Shown: positions 1 through 9,009, counted from the stretch's first letter. The stretch: DNA of 64,000 nt from JAGQSZ01 sp049647585 (GCA_049647585.1 JBARXY010000026.1:166209-230208); one strand, 5' to 3'. Numbers and translations are program-made. Notes: a model not told the origin generated them from the sequence alone.

Positions 1-660
1 ATTGGCGTCATCCCCGGCGTCACCGCCAACCAGTTCGGCCGGAAGTTCGACGGTAATTGCCGAGGTGAGTTCGTCGAAGAGTCGGACCCAGGCACTGTCG
101 CCACTGACGGATTTCTCTGTGAGCAGCTTCTCTTCCGGTTCGCTGAGTAGGTGCTGACGGTAACGACGGACCGACCGAAGGTGATGGGCGCAGAAGTCCA
201 GCCGTGGGTCGGCCAGTAGAGCTTCGGCGGTGTCGTCGTCCACTGCTGCCCATTCGAGTTCGAAGAACACCAGCCGGGTCGCAAGCGTCGTCGATCGCTC
301 CTGGATCTTCATCATCAGAGCGCCGCGCTCAGGGTCGGCGGTGTTCTCCGAGAAACGGAGCATGGCGTAGTAACCGACCCTGCCCTGGATCTCCTGCAAC
401 TCGGCAAGCTTGGTCATGGCTGCGGCGAGTGCGCCGCTGTCCAGTTCGGCGACCTTGCCGCGCAGAGTCTCGATCTGGTCGATCAGTTCCTCGGACTGGT
501 CCATCAGGTCATCGACGTCGGAACCGTCGAGGAGGGTGTCGAGATCCCAGGCCACATTGCTTGCGAGGAGGTCCTCACTGCCGGTCCCGCCAAGGCTCTC
601 GGCGGAGCCCTCGGCTACCTGGGCAGGGGTCTGGGTGCTGGATCCGGTGTCGCTGTTCAT
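1..660 (-). CDS. M3-family oligoendopeptidase (PepF-like), N-terminal 220 residues only
   Basis: This open frame runs off the left edge, so only the N-terminal part is present. The translation starts MNSDTGSSTQTPAQ, has an acidic stretch (DLDTLLDGSDVDDLMDQSEELIDQI), and continues with RVGYYAMLRFSENTADPE and FFELEWAAVDDDTAEALLAD, then HHLRSVRRYRQHLLSEPEEK. This helical pattern matches the N-terminal domain of oligoendopeptidase F / M3 peptidases, cytosolic zinc metallopeptidases that degrade short peptides. The zinc motif HExxH would lie in the missing C-terminal half, so catalytic competence cannot be judged. The ATG at 660 has a TAGCCT hexamer 8 bases upstream and no clear Shine-Dalgarno sequence. 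It is divergent from the crotonase at 725. The family call rests on remembered sequence pattern and is fairly secure. Confidence 0.8.
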   Translation of the reverse strand, partial: MNSDTGSSTQTPAQVAEGSAESLGGTGSEDLLASNVAWDLDTLLDGSDVDDLMDQSEELIDQIETLRGKVAELDSGALAAAMTKLAELQEIQGRVGYYAMLRFSENTADPERGALMMKIQERSTTLATRLVFFELEWAAVDDDTAEALLADPRLDFCAHHLRSVRRYRQHLLSEPEEKLLTEKSVSGDSAWVRLFDELTSAITVELPAELVGGDAGDDAN

Positions 661-668
661 CGAGGAGA

Positions 669-674
669 AGGCTA
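669..674 (-). promoter_or_regulatory. Candidate -10 element (TAGCCT) of the PepF-like gene
   Basis: On the minus strand TAGCCT lies 8 bases upstream of the ATG at 660. The same hexamer sits 6 or 7 bases before four other starts in this window. No recognisable -35 was found. The transcript may be leaderless or nearly so. Confidence 0.4.
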
Positions 675-724
675 CGTCGTGTCGCCCTAGGATCCGTCTC
701 ACGTCGAATCGGGGGATGCGCCAC

Positions 725-1690
725 ATGGACTACCGAGATATTTCCTACGAGGTGCGGGGCTCCACCGCCCTGGTGACACTCGATCGGCCGGAGCACCTCA
801 ATGCCTTCACCGTCCGAATGGCCCAGGAGTTGATCGACGTATTCGACCGGACAGATGCAGACGACTCGGTCAAGGCAGTGGTGGTCACCGGAGCCGGCCG
901 TGCCTTCTGTGCTGGAGCCGACTTGTCGATGGGTGGCGCGTCCTTCGATCTGACTTCGGTCGCCGAGCGTTCGGCTGACGCCGCGGACTCGGCTGACGCC
1001 GCAGGTTCGGCTGACGCCGCCGACTCGGGTGGCAGCGGGGGAGACGACCCGCAATCCGGTGGGATCCGGGGATGGGGGATGGTTGGCGAAGGTGACCAGC
1101 AGGCTCCGGCCGACCTGGGCGGCATGGTGGTGCTGCGGATCCATGAGTCGCTCAAGCCCATAATCGCGGCGATCAACGGGCCGGCAGTGGGCGTGGGTAT
1201 AACGATGACGCTACCGATGGATGTTCGCCTTGGAGTCGAGGACTCAAAGTTCGGCTTTGTCTTCAACCGCCGGGGAATCAGCATCGACGGCGCGGCCAGC
1301 TGGTTCCTGCCACGGGTCGTCGGGATCGGTCAGGCGCTCGACTGGGTCGACACCGGCCGGGTGTTCCTGGCGGACGAGGCATTCCACGGCGGTCTGATCA
1401 GGTCCGTCTACGCCGATCGTGAGGCTCTGTTGGACGCTGCTTTCACGCTGGCCGACGAGATCGCAGACAACTGTGCCGCGGTATCGGTCGCCGTCTCAAG
1501 GCGACTTCTCTGGGACGCAATGGGGGATTCCAGCCCCGTCGATGCCCATCGGCGTGAATCGATCGCTCTGTACAGGCGAGGCAGATCCACAGACGTCCGG
1601 GCAGGTGTGACGGCGTTTCTTGAGAAGACCCAGCCGAACTTCGTGGACAGGATCAGCACCTCGGAAGAGGTTCACGACCGCCCCCGCTGA
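725..1690 (+). CDS. Crotonase-fold protein (enoyl-CoA hydratase/isomerase family) with a low-complexity insert
   Basis: A 321-residue crotonase superfamily protein that should act on an acyl-CoA thioester. The oxyanion-hole segment GAGRAFCAGADLS and the second signature INGPAVGVGITMTLPMD are clear. FNRRGISIDGAASWFLPRVVG resembles the 'RRGI...SSWFLPR' subgroup of actinobacterial crotonases. Both glutamates of classical hydratase (rat E144 and E164 positions) appear replaced, by a Thr/Ile stretch and Phe, so simple hydration is doubtful; the exact reaction is unknown. About 50 residues are inserted after the first oxyanion motif, beginning with three SADAA(D/G) repeats, which makes the protein longer than the usual 255-270. 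Start: ATG at 725 has GGGGGA at 711-716. The frame stays open far upstream to 410, but that part is antisense to the peptidase gene and was excluded. Confidence 0.88.
   Translation: MDYRDISYEVRGSTALVTLDRPEHLNAFTVRMAQELIDVFDRTDADDSVKAVVVTGAGRAFCAGADLSMGGASFDLTSVAERSADAADSADAAGSADAADSGGSGGDDPQSGGIRGWGMVGEGDQQAPADLGGMVVLRIHESLKPIIAAINGPAVGVGITMTLPMDVRLGVEDSKFGFVFNRRGISIDGAASWFLPRVVGIGQALDWVDTGRVFLADEAFHGGLIRSVYADREALLDAAFTLADEIADNCAAVSVAVSRRLLWDAMGDSSPVDAHRRESIALYRRGRSTDVRAGVTAFLEKTQPNFVDRISTSEEVHDRPR
971..1024 (+). repeat. Three 18-bp tandem repeats inside the crotonase gene
   Basis: Units at 971-988, 989-1006 and 1007-1024 share TCGGCTGACGCCGC and encode SADAAD, SADAAG, SADAAD. The length is a multiple of three, so the reading frame is kept. 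They start the low-complexity insert that separates the two oxyanion-hole elements. Confidence 0.9.
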
Positions 1691-1778
1691 CCCGCACGGC
1701 AAGGAACTCCTACGACACCTGCGCTGACCCACACCACAAGGAGAACTGGACCCCCACCAGGAGATCTGGACCAACACC
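1685..1778. repeat. Imperfect tandem repeats at the end of the crotonase gene
   Basis: CGCTGACCC, which contains the TGA stop (1688-1690), recurs 37 bases later at 1722, followed in both copies by similar CAC..AAGGA sequence. A second pair of 20-base copies (1739-1758 and 1759-1778) shares AGGAGA.CTGGACC..CACC. The stretch fills the 112-base gap between two convergent genes. I see no coding sequence in it. Confidence 0.6.
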
Positions 1779-1802
1779 GCCGAAGAGAACCTGTTCAGCC
1801 TT

Positions 1803-4028
1803 CTAGACCGCTTGTATCTCCCAAATTGTCGCAGTCAGCGGTTCATCCGAGGGCCACGACAGTCCGGACTCGATCAAATCGTCCCCAGCTCTCTCGGAGG
1901 TGACCGCACCTCCTCGGTCGCCTCCTGTCGCTGGTTTGTCCAGATCGGTGGCAGTTATCCGGTAGGTCAGGTCCGCATCCAGCCAGGGAAGATGCAGCGT
2001 TGGACCTGCACCGGAAGAGTCCTCCAGTTGATAGGCGAACGCGACGGTTCGATCGGCGCTCGGTCGACCCGTGCTGGCGGAGCGGTAGGCGAGCGCCGCT
2101 CGCGACGTGTCTGCCCCTTCGACAGGCGAGATCAGCCGGTGGAGGTCGCCCATCTGGACTACGTCCTGGGTGCGACGTGCGATTGCGACGGCCTCACGGC
2201 AGATGGCCAATTCGACATTGGTCAGCGACACGAGATCCAGGTCGAAACCGAAGCGTCCCGAAAGGGCAACGGCGCAGGCGAAGCCCATCGGCCGCTCGCC
2301 CCACCTGGTGACGTGAGCGGCCATCGTTGCGGCGGGAAAGAAGTGTGAACAGGCCCACTGCATCCGCACCCGCGTGACCGGATCGGTGTTGTCCGAGGTC
2401 CAGAAATCATGGAACCAGCGGAGCGTGCCGTGATCGGTCCGTCCGCCGCCCGACGCGCACAGCATCATTTCGACATCCGGGTGGCGCACCGCGACCTCGG
2501 ACATGACATCCCAGGTGGCCAGAACCTGATCGACCCACAGGTTGCTCTGCCTATCGGCAGCGAGTGCGGAGGAGCCGTAATCGGTGACCGGACGGTTCGC
2601 GTCCCACTTCATGTAGGAGGTCCCGGGAGCGGATGCGAGTGTCCGGTCGACTACCCCCAGCTCGAAATCGCGGACCTGTTCCAGCAGTGGATCGAGCGCC
2701 AACTGGTTGCGATGCTCACGCGGTTCGCGCTGGTCGCGAATGACCCAGTCGGGATGCTCCTCGTACAGGTTGCTGACACGATTGACCATCTCTGGTTCGA
2801 CCCAGATGCCAAACCGGATCCCGGCGTCGGCAGCAGCCGCGGCGAGGGGAGCCAGACCGTCGGGAAGCTTGACCGGATCCGGGTCCCAGTCGCCAAGACT
2901 GGTGGTGTCGTCGTTGCGTGGATGCTCGACACCGAACCAGCCGTCGTCGAGAAGGAACACATCCGCGCCGAGCTCGGCGGAGCGGTCGATCAGATCGACT
3001 ATCCGGGCCTCATCAAAGTCGAAGAACGTCGCTTCCCAGTTGTTGACTACAAGTGGCCGCAGGCGTTGTGGGTCCCGCAGGACCCGTGCCCGGGTCCATT
3101 CATGGAAGCTTCGGGTCACAGCGCCACGACCCGTCGTTGACCAGGTCCAGGCGACTGTCGGGGTTGTGAACTTGGTGTCAGGATCGAGCGTGTACTCCGC
3201 ACCGTATGGATTCGCACCGGCCCGGATGCGCAGTTCACGGGGCGCCCCCGGCTGGGCGGTGGGGCGGACATCCAGGTCGAAACGGATGTTTCCACCCCAG
3301 GCGATGGACATCCCCAGGACCTCACCATCGTTCTCCTCCGAGAGGCCGGTGGGGGACAGCAACAGTGTTGGGCTGCGCTGCAGATGGGGCTGGATTCCAC
3401 CCAGACTGGTCAGCGAAGTGGTCCCTGTGGTCAGCGTCTGGGTACTCCAGCGCCATTCGTCGGCCCAACCGCTACCACCGAACTGGCAGAGATTTGCCGC
3501 TTCGGGAACGAGCATGAAGGGAGCTATCGAGTCATAGTCCGAGAGGCGCACGGGCCCCGATTCGGAATGTTCGATCTGGAGCCACTGTTCCAGGACCCCC
3601 GAGGCCGGATGGGTCTTCAGATGGTGCTCGACCGTGAGGCCGAAGATCTCGTCGCGACAGCGGACGACGATGTGTTCACCGCCGTCGAGTCGGTCTCGGT
3701 CCGTGTCCGGGTCCTCGGGTTTGTGGTTGTCCGGGCTGTCGAGCGCGGTCCGCTCGATGCTCTCGACGACCAATCTGGTGCTCATGGTGCCGTCGGCATG
3801 GGTGACACGTAGGGCGGCCGGTCGGTATACGTCCGGCCCACCCCAGGTCGGAAATGCCGTGGGGTACCAGATCGGTTCGACATCACAGTCAGCCATGTGG
3901 CCGTTGGGACCCAGCCCGACCTGTCGCAGGACTCCCATTGAGTCGACCACCCAGGTGAGTCCCCAGCCGCCTGCGTCCACCCGTATCAGTTGGCCCGACA
4001 GGTCGGATGTTTGTGGGGTTGTGCTCAC
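1803..4028 (-). CDS. Alpha-galactosidase, glycoside hydrolase family 36
   Basis: A 741-residue GH36 enzyme, typical length for the family, predicted to release terminal alpha-galactose from raffinose-type oligosaccharides or galactolipids. It has an N-terminal beta-rich domain (about residues 1-300) then a TIM barrel with LLDDGWFG near residue 361, GIRFGIWVEPEMVN, and KWDANR near 474, whose Asp is the nucleophile. SDNTD near 544 supplies the acid/base Asp, and CASGGGRTD precedes it. There is no signal peptide, so it should be cytosolic. Start: the GTG at 4028 has GGAGG at 4033-4037 (minus strand) 4 bases upstream; an ATG eight codons earlier lacks such a site. No sugar transporter or regulator lies nearby, so the substrate is not indicated by context. 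It is divergent from dnaE2. Confidence 0.93.
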   Translation of the reverse strand: MSTTPQTSDLSGQLIRVDAGGWGLTWVVDSMGVLRQVGLGPNGHMADCDVEPIWYPTAFPTWGGPDVYRPAALRVTHADGTMSTRLVVESIERTALDSPDNHKPEDPDTDRDRLDGGEHIVVRCRDEIFGLTVEHHLKTHPASGVLEQWLQIEHSESGPVRLSDYDSIAPFMLVPEAANLCQFGGSGWADEWRWSTQTLTTGTTSLTSLGGIQPHLQRSPTLLLSPTGLSEENDGEVLGMSIAWGGNIRFDLDVRPTAQPGAPRELRIRAGANPYGAEYTLDPDTKFTTPTVAWTWSTTGRGAVTRSFHEWTRARVLRDPQRLRPLVVNNWEATFFDFDEARIVDLIDRSAELGADVFLLDDGWFGVEHPRNDDTTSLGDWDPDPVKLPDGLAPLAAAAADAGIRFGIWVEPEMVNRVSNLYEEHPDWVIRDQREPREHRNQLALDPLLEQVRDFELGVVDRTLASAPGTSYMKWDANRPVTDYGSSALAADRQSNLWVDQVLATWDVMSEVAVRHPDVEMMLCASGGGRTDHGTLRWFHDFWTSDNTDPVTRVRMQWACSHFFPAATMAAHVTRWGERPMGFACAVALSGRFGFDLDLVSLTNVELAICREAVAIARRTQDVVQMGDLHRLISPVEGADTSRAALAYRSASTGRPSADRTVAFAYQLEDSSGAGPTLHLPWLDADLTYRITATDLDKPATGGDRGGAVTSERAGDDLIESGLSWPSDEPLTATIWEIQAV

Positions 4029-4150
4029 GTTTCCTCCGGCATGTGCCTGCATTCGGGAACCGCAGCACCGTAGGTGACCCGGGGGTTGCGGGGCGACGTA
4101 GTCGGTCCAAATATGTCGAGGAGTCGAGATCGACCGGCCAGCAGCAGATA

Positions 4151-4178
4151 TTGAAAGCGAACGTCCGTTCTATATGAT
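4151..4178 (+). promoter_or_regulatory. dnaE2 promoter: TTGAAA - 16 bp - TATGAT
   Basis: TTGAAA (4151-4156) and TATGAT (4173-4178) match the sigma-70 type consensus at five of six positions each, with a 16-base spacer. The -10 ends 6 bases before the GTG start at 4185, so transcription should begin at or next to the start codon and give a leaderless mRNA. A LexA-type box lies in the spacer. Confidence 0.72.
4158..4171 (+). promoter_or_regulatory. LexA (SOS) box in the dnaE2 promoter
   Basis: CGAACGTCCGTTCT contains the perfect palindrome GAAC-N4-GTTC (4159-4170), the Gram-positive/actinobacterial LexA operator form (CGAAC-N4-GTTCG) with one mismatch in the outer base. It lies between the -35 and -10 elements, where LexA binding would block RNA polymerase. 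DnaE2 genes of this family are known SOS genes, so site and gene agree. Confidence 0.8.
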
Positions 4179-4184
4179 GACTGG

Positions 4185-7100
4185 GTGAGTCATCACCGTC
4201 CGGCGACCCCTTACGCAGAATTGCACTGCCACTCGTCATTTAGTTTTCTCGACGGGGCGTCGCACCCCGAGGCCCTAGCTGAAGAAGCCGCCCGGCTGGA
4301 ACTCGAGGCGCTGGCGATCACGGATCACCACGGCTTCTACGGGGTGGTCAGATTCGCAGAAGCCGCCAGAACTCTGGGACTGCCCACGGTGTTCGGTGCG
4401 GAGATAACGCTCAACGCGACCCAACCCCGGGCTGGTCCCGTCGATCCCGATGGGCAACATCTGGTGGTACTGGCCCGCGATCCGACCGGCTACGCGCGCC
4501 TGGCGGCGCTGCTCTCCGAGGCACAGATGGCGGGAGAGAAGGGGCGGCCCCAGCTTTCCTTCGCAGCGTTGGCCGAGGCGGCTTCGGGTGGGGCCTCGTC
4601 GGGTGCGCGCGGGCACTGGGCGGTGTTGACGGGCTGTCGAAAGGGCACGGTGCCTGCAGCAATGGTTGACCGGGGTCGTGGTGCTGCGGAGACGGAACTG
4701 AGATCGCTGATCTCGGCGTTCGGACTCGAGAACACCTTCGTCGAACTCTGGGACCACGGGGACCCACTCGATTCTGATCGCAACGATGCGCTGGCAAAGC
4801 TGGCGCGTTCATGTGGAGTGGCAACAGTTGCGACCAACAACGTCCATTACGCCACTCCCTCGGACCGCATGTTGGCAACTGCTCTGGCCGCCATCAGGTC
4901 GCGACGCAGCATGGACGAGATCGACGCATGGCTGCCGGGTGGAGCGGCCGCACACCTGCGTTCGGGTGCCGAACAGACCCGACGATTCGCACGCTTTCCG
5001 GGTGCGGTCGAGACCTCTGTCGATCTGGGCCGCGCCTGCGCCTTCGACCTGTCGCTCATGGCTCCAAGACTTCCCCCATATCCATGCCCATCTCATCCGG
5101 AAGGGTCGCCGGCGGCGGGCAGGACCATGACCGAGGGCGAGTTTCTGCGACACCTGACCGAACTCGGAGCCACCAAACGCTACGGGTCACGTCTGGCCGA
5201 GACCGCCCCGGGGGCCTGGAAGCAGATCGACCACGAGTTGGACATGATCGACTCTCTCGGGTTTCCCGGCTATTTCCTGGTGGTCTGGGACATCGTCGAA
5301 TTTTGTAGACGCAACGACATCTATTGTCAGGGCCGTGGCTCGGCGGCCAACTCCGCGGTGTGTTTCGCCCTCGGTGTGACCAAGGCCGACGCAGTCCGTC
5401 TGGGCCTGTTGTTCGAACGGTTCCTCTCGCCCGAACGCGACGGGCCGCCGGACATCGACCTGGACATTGAGTCCGGTCGCCGAGAAGAGGTCATCCAGTA
5501 CGTCTATGAACGGTATGGGCGCAGCCATGCCGCCCAGGTGGCGAACGTGATCACCTATCGGTCCCGATCCGCCATCCGCGACGCGGCGCGGGCACTGGGG
5601 TTCGCTGCCGGACAACAGGATGCCTGGGCCAAACAGTTGGACCGCTGGACCGGTATTCCCAAACCGGGTGACGCTCAGCCACGTCAGGGACAGGCGTCTC
5701 CCGCCCTACCGGACGAGCCCATTCCTGAGTCTGTTCTGGATCTTGCCAGCAGGCTTGAGGACCTACCCCGCCACCTGGGAATCCACTCCGGTGGCATGGT
5801 GATGTGTGACCGGCCGGTGATCGAAGTGTGTCCCACCGAATGGGCCCGGATGGAGGGCCGCTCGGTCCTGCAGTGGGACAAGGAGGACTGCGCCGCTGCG
5901 GGTCTGGTCAAGTTCGACCTTCTGGGCCTGGGGATGCTCACGGCACTTCACCATGCGGTCGATCTGGTCAGTGAACACCACGACGTGGACATCGACCTGG
6001 CCGAGATTCCACAGGAGGACGCGGTCTACGACATGTTGTGTGCAGCCGACTCGATAGGGGTGTTCCAGGTCGAATCACGGGCACAGATCTCGACCCTGCC
6101 GAGGCTGAGGCCCCGCTGTTTCTACGATCTTGTGGTGCAGGTGGCGCTGATCCGCCCGGGCCCCATCCAGGGAGGTTCTGTCCATCCCTATATCCGTCGC
6201 CGCAAGGGTGAGGAGCCGGTCACCTATCTGCACCCGCTGCTCGAGAAATCCCTGTCCAAGACTCTCGGGGTCCCGTTGTTCCAGGAACAACTGATGCAGA
6301 TGGTCATCGACGTGGCCGGGTTCACCCCGGCCGACGCGGATCAGTTGCGTCAGGCCATGGGCTCGAAGCGCTCTTCACGTCGTATGGCGGCGTTGCGTGA
6401 ACGTTTCGATCTCGGCACCGCTGCCAACGGGATCACAGCCGATGTATCCGAAGCCATCTGGGCGAAGCTGGCCGCGTTCGCCAACTACGGGTTCCCCGAA
6501 TCCCACTCCGTCAGCTTCGCCTATCTCGTCTACTCCTCGTCGTGGATCAAACTGCACTATCCGGCGGCGTTCTGTGCTGCTCTGTTGAAGTCCCAGCCGA
6601 TGGGCTTCTACTCGCCCCAGACCTTGGTCCAGGACGCCCGTCGCCACGGGGTCAAGGTCCACACTCCAGACCTGAACCGCTCCGATTGGTGCGCCACCCT
6701 GGAAGCCCCCTCCGATTCCCACGACGTTTCTTCTGGTGGTCCCGCTGTCAGGTTGGGACTCTCCTCGGTAAGGAAGATCGGCGATGACCTGGCGAAGAGA
6801 ATCGCTGCCGGTCGGCCCTATTCGGGCATGGAGGACTTGGTGAGACGTTGCGGTCTCAACCGTTCCCAGATGGAGGCCTTGGCCACATCGGGAGCATTCG
6901 GCTGCTTCGGCACGGACAACCGGGGCGTGGACGACAGCGGTGTGGGTGGCAGCGAGGGCGACAGGTCGATGGACCGGCGTCGGGCCATATGGTCGGCCGG
7001 TGCGGCGACCCAGGCTGGGCCCGGCCGTCTGCCCGGAGTTGTCGTAGGAATGGAAGCGCCCCAACTGCCGGGGATGGATGACTGGGAGGAGGCCGTCGCC

Positions 7101-7490
7101 GACCTGTGGGCGACCGGGGTCTCACCAGAAGGACATCCGACCAGATTCCTTCGCTCTGACCTGGATCGTCGCGGTGTGGTGACCGCGTCAGAGATGCGTG
7201 AGCGGTCGGACCGCTCCAAGGTTGTGGTGGCTGGAGTGGTGACACATCGTCAACGTCCTCCCACGGCTACCGGGGTCACCTTCTTGAGCATCGAGGACGA
7301 GACCGGGCTGATCAACGTGATCGTGTCCAGGGGGTGTTGGATGCGCTATCGCAATATCGTCGGAACCGCTCCTGCATTGCTGATCAACGGGCGACTCGAG
7401 AAGACCTCCGACGGTGTCGTCAACGTCCATGCCGAGAAGATCCAGTTGTTACCGGTGGTCGCTTCGACCCCATCGCGGGACTTCCGTTGA
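4185..7490 (+). CDS. dnaE2: Error-prone DNA polymerase III alpha subunit DnaE2
   Basis: A 1101-residue C-family polymerase, the short form expected of DnaE2 and not DnaE1. An N-terminal PHP domain begins YAELHCHSSFSFLDGAS; its second motif reads TDHHG where TDHDG is usual. The palm carries GSAANSAVCFALGVT and PDIDLDIESGRREEVIQYVY (about residues 421-440) with the catalytic acidic residues. The C-terminal OB-fold (about 1010-1090) has THRQRPPTATGVTFLSIEDETG, highly typical of DnaE2. In mycobacteria DnaE2 performs damage-induced mutagenic translesion synthesis with ImuA' and ImuB; neither is encoded in this window. GTG at 4185 is chosen because it sits 6 bases after the -10 and begins MSHHRPATPYAELH. 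The LexA box upstream indicates SOS control. Confidence 0.95.
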   Translation: MSHHRPATPYAELHCHSSFSFLDGASHPEALAEEAARLELEALAITDHHGFYGVVRFAEAARTLGLPTVFGAEITLNATQPRAGPVDPDGQHLVVLARDPTGYARLAALLSEAQMAGEKGRPQLSFAALAEAASGGASSGARGHWAVLTGCRKGTVPAAMVDRGRGAAETELRSLISAFGLENTFVELWDHGDPLDSDRNDALAKLARSCGVATVATNNVHYATPSDRMLATALAAIRSRRSMDEIDAWLPGGAAAHLRSGAEQTRRFARFPGAVETSVDLGRACAFDLSLMAPRLPPYPCPSHPEGSPAAGRTMTEGEFLRHLTELGATKRYGSRLAETAPGAWKQIDHELDMIDSLGFPGYFLVVWDIVEFCRRNDIYCQGRGSAANSAVCFALGVTKADAVRLGLLFERFLSPERDGPPDIDLDIESGRREEVIQYVYERYGRSHAAQVANVITYRSRSAIRDAARALGFAAGQQDAWAKQLDRWTGIPKPGDAQPRQGQASPALPDEPIPESVLDLASRLEDLPRHLGIHSGGMVMCDRPVIEVCPTEWARMEGRSVLQWDKEDCAAAGLVKFDLLGLGMLTALHHAVDLVSEHHDVDIDLAEIPQEDAVYDMLCAADSIGVFQVESRAQISTLPRLRPRCFYDLVVQVALIRPGPIQGGSVHPYIRRRKGEEPVTYLHPLLEKSLSKTLGVPLFQEQLMQMVIDVAGFTPADADQLRQAMGSKRSSRRMAALRERFDLGTAANGITADVSEAIWAKLAAFANYGFPESHSVSFAYLVYSSSWIKLHYPAAFCAALLKSQPMGFYSPQTLVQDARRHGVKVHTPDLNRSDWCATLEAPSDSHDVSSGGPAVRLGLSSVRKIGDDLAKRIAAGRPYSGMEDLVRRCGLNRSQMEALATSGAFGCFGTDNRGVDDSGVGGSEGDRSMDRRRAIWSAGAATQAGPGRLPGVVVGMEAPQLPGMDDWEEAVADLWATGVSPEGHPTRFLRSDLDRRGVVTASEMRERSDRSKVVVAGVVTHRQRPPTATGVTFLSIEDETGLINVIVSRGCWMRYRNIVGTAPALLINGRLEKTSDGVVNVHAEKIQLLPVVASTPSRDFR

Positions 7491-7632
7491 GCGGAGATAC
7501 AGTCATGATATCAGTCACAAAATCTCTCAGACCGCACTGTTCCGCCGATTGAGCAGTCATGGAACCCTCTTCTGGGCCGGAATTCTGTTCCGCTTGTCAA
7601 CCTTGGGGCCATCTCGGCCGATATAGATCCTG

Positions 7633-9009
7633 ATGACTCCGCCGCCCATCACGACTTCTAGACGAAATCTGGCTGTCCTGGCCATCGTCGCCTGTGCGCT
7701 CGTGTCGGTCATCTTTCCAATGTCCAGCACCGGCGCCGCGACTCGTGCCTCGATGAAGGGCGACGGCGAAACCAGCACAGGAACCGGCTCCGACTCAGGT
7801 TCGGCGGCGGCGCCGTCACGAAAGACCCGGGACGCCAACCGTCAGGTCGACGCTCTCACGGCGACACGGGAAGAAGTGACACGCAAAGTCAGATCGCTGG
7901 ACTCGCAGTACCAGGCGCAACAGACGGCTGTTGCCGCAGCTGAAGTCGAGGTGGCGACGGCCAAGCAGAAGGTTGCGAGTGCAAAGGCCCGCGTAGCGCT
8001 GGCCGAGAACGAGGTGGAACTCGCCGAGATCAGCGTCAAGCAGTACGCGGTGGAGGCGTATATCCGTCCTCCGGCCAAGACGTCGATGCGCATCCTGTCC
8101 CTCAAGAAGGCGGAGGACGCCACCTACGTCAGTGACGTCCTGAAGATAATGACCGAGGAACGTCACAAGGTCGTCGACGCTCTGGCGGTCAAGAAGAAGA
8201 TCGCGTCAATGGAATCAGCCCTGGCGGACAAGACCGCTGCCGAAGCCGCTGACAAGGCCTCGGCCGCACACGCCGCTCTCGGGGACCTGGATGGCATTCG
8301 CCAGGAGCAGTCGGACCTTGCGGCGAGCCTTGATGAGCGTTTGGAGCGGGCACTGTCCGAAGCTGCCTCACTGGAGGCCATCGACAAGCAGGTTGCTGAT
8401 GAACTGGCCGCCCAGGAATTGGAGCTTCGCAAGTCGGCTGCGCTTCCCACCGCATCGTTGGTCAGCGACACGACTCCCCGCTCCTCGCCGACGGTGAACT
8501 CGGCCGCGGTTCCGGTGACCAACTCACCAACGACGACGAGGCCGAAGTCGCCGCCCACCACAAGGCCGAAGGCGCCCACGACCACGGTGCCGCCACCTCC
8601 GTCCGGCCTGGTTGGGTGGGACGACGTGACCAAGGTCGGGTCGTTCTGGGTGCACAAGTCGATCGCATCCAACGTTCGGGGTCTTCTTGACGCTGCGACC
8701 TCGGCCGGTTTCTCGCTCAGTGGAGGCGGCTACCGGGATTCTGCTTCACAGATCGCCACACGTAGAGCCAACTGCGGGCCGACCTACTACGACATATACG
8801 TCAAGCCCTCGGGCCAGTGCACGCCGCCCACGGCGATACCCGGTCGGTCGATGCACGAGCAGGGCAAAGCCCTGGATATCCAGTCGAGCGGCTCGCTGAT
8901 CACATCCAGGTCGAACCCGGCGTTCATCTGGTTGAGCAAGAATGCCGCCCGCTTCGGTTTATACAACCTTCCCAGTGAGCCTTGGCACTGGAGCACCAAC
9001 GGCCACTGA
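7633..9009 (+). CDS. Exported coiled-coil protein with C-terminal M15 (VanY-type) peptidase domain
   Basis: A 458-residue protein predicted to act on peptidoglycan outside the membrane. The N-terminus has a signal or anchor segment LAVLAIVACALVSVIFPM (about residues 15-32). A long Ala/Glu/Lys-rich coiled coil follows (about 70-270), then a Thr/Pro linker with TTTRPKSPPTTRPK. The last 130 residues hold the zinc motifs of family M15: SMHEQGKALD near 405 (HxxxxxxD) and EPWHW near 448. M15B enzymes are D,D-carboxypeptidases or related amidases. The coiled coil recalls EnvC/RipA-like division factors, so a role in wall remodelling is plausible but inferred. The ATG at 7633 lacks an obvious Shine-Dalgarno site. 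The stop codon lies in a 31-bp duplication. Confidence 0.85.
   Translation: MTPPPITTSRRNLAVLAIVACALVSVIFPMSSTGAATRASMKGDGETSTGTGSDSGSAAAPSRKTRDANRQVDALTATREEVTRKVRSLDSQYQAQQTAVAAAEVEVATAKQKVASAKARVALAENEVELAEISVKQYAVEAYIRPPAKTSMRILSLKKAEDATYVSDVLKIMTEERHKVVDALAVKKKIASMESALADKTAAEAADKASAAHAALGDLDGIRQEQSDLAASLDERLERALSEAASLEAIDKQVADELAAQELELRKSAALPTASLVSDTTPRSSPTVNSAAVPVTNSPTTTRPKSPPTTRPKAPTTTVPPPPSGLVGWDDVTKVGSFWVHKSIASNVRGLLDAATSAGFSLSGGGYRDSASQIATRRANCGPTYYDIYVKPSGQCTPPTAIPGRSMHEQGKALDIQSSGSLITSRSNPAFIWLSKNAARFGLYNLPSEPWHWSTNGH

Noticed and set aside
410..724. N-terminal extension of the crotonase by 105 residues
   Set aside because: It is antisense to the peptidase gene, and a good ribosome site precedes the ATG at 725.
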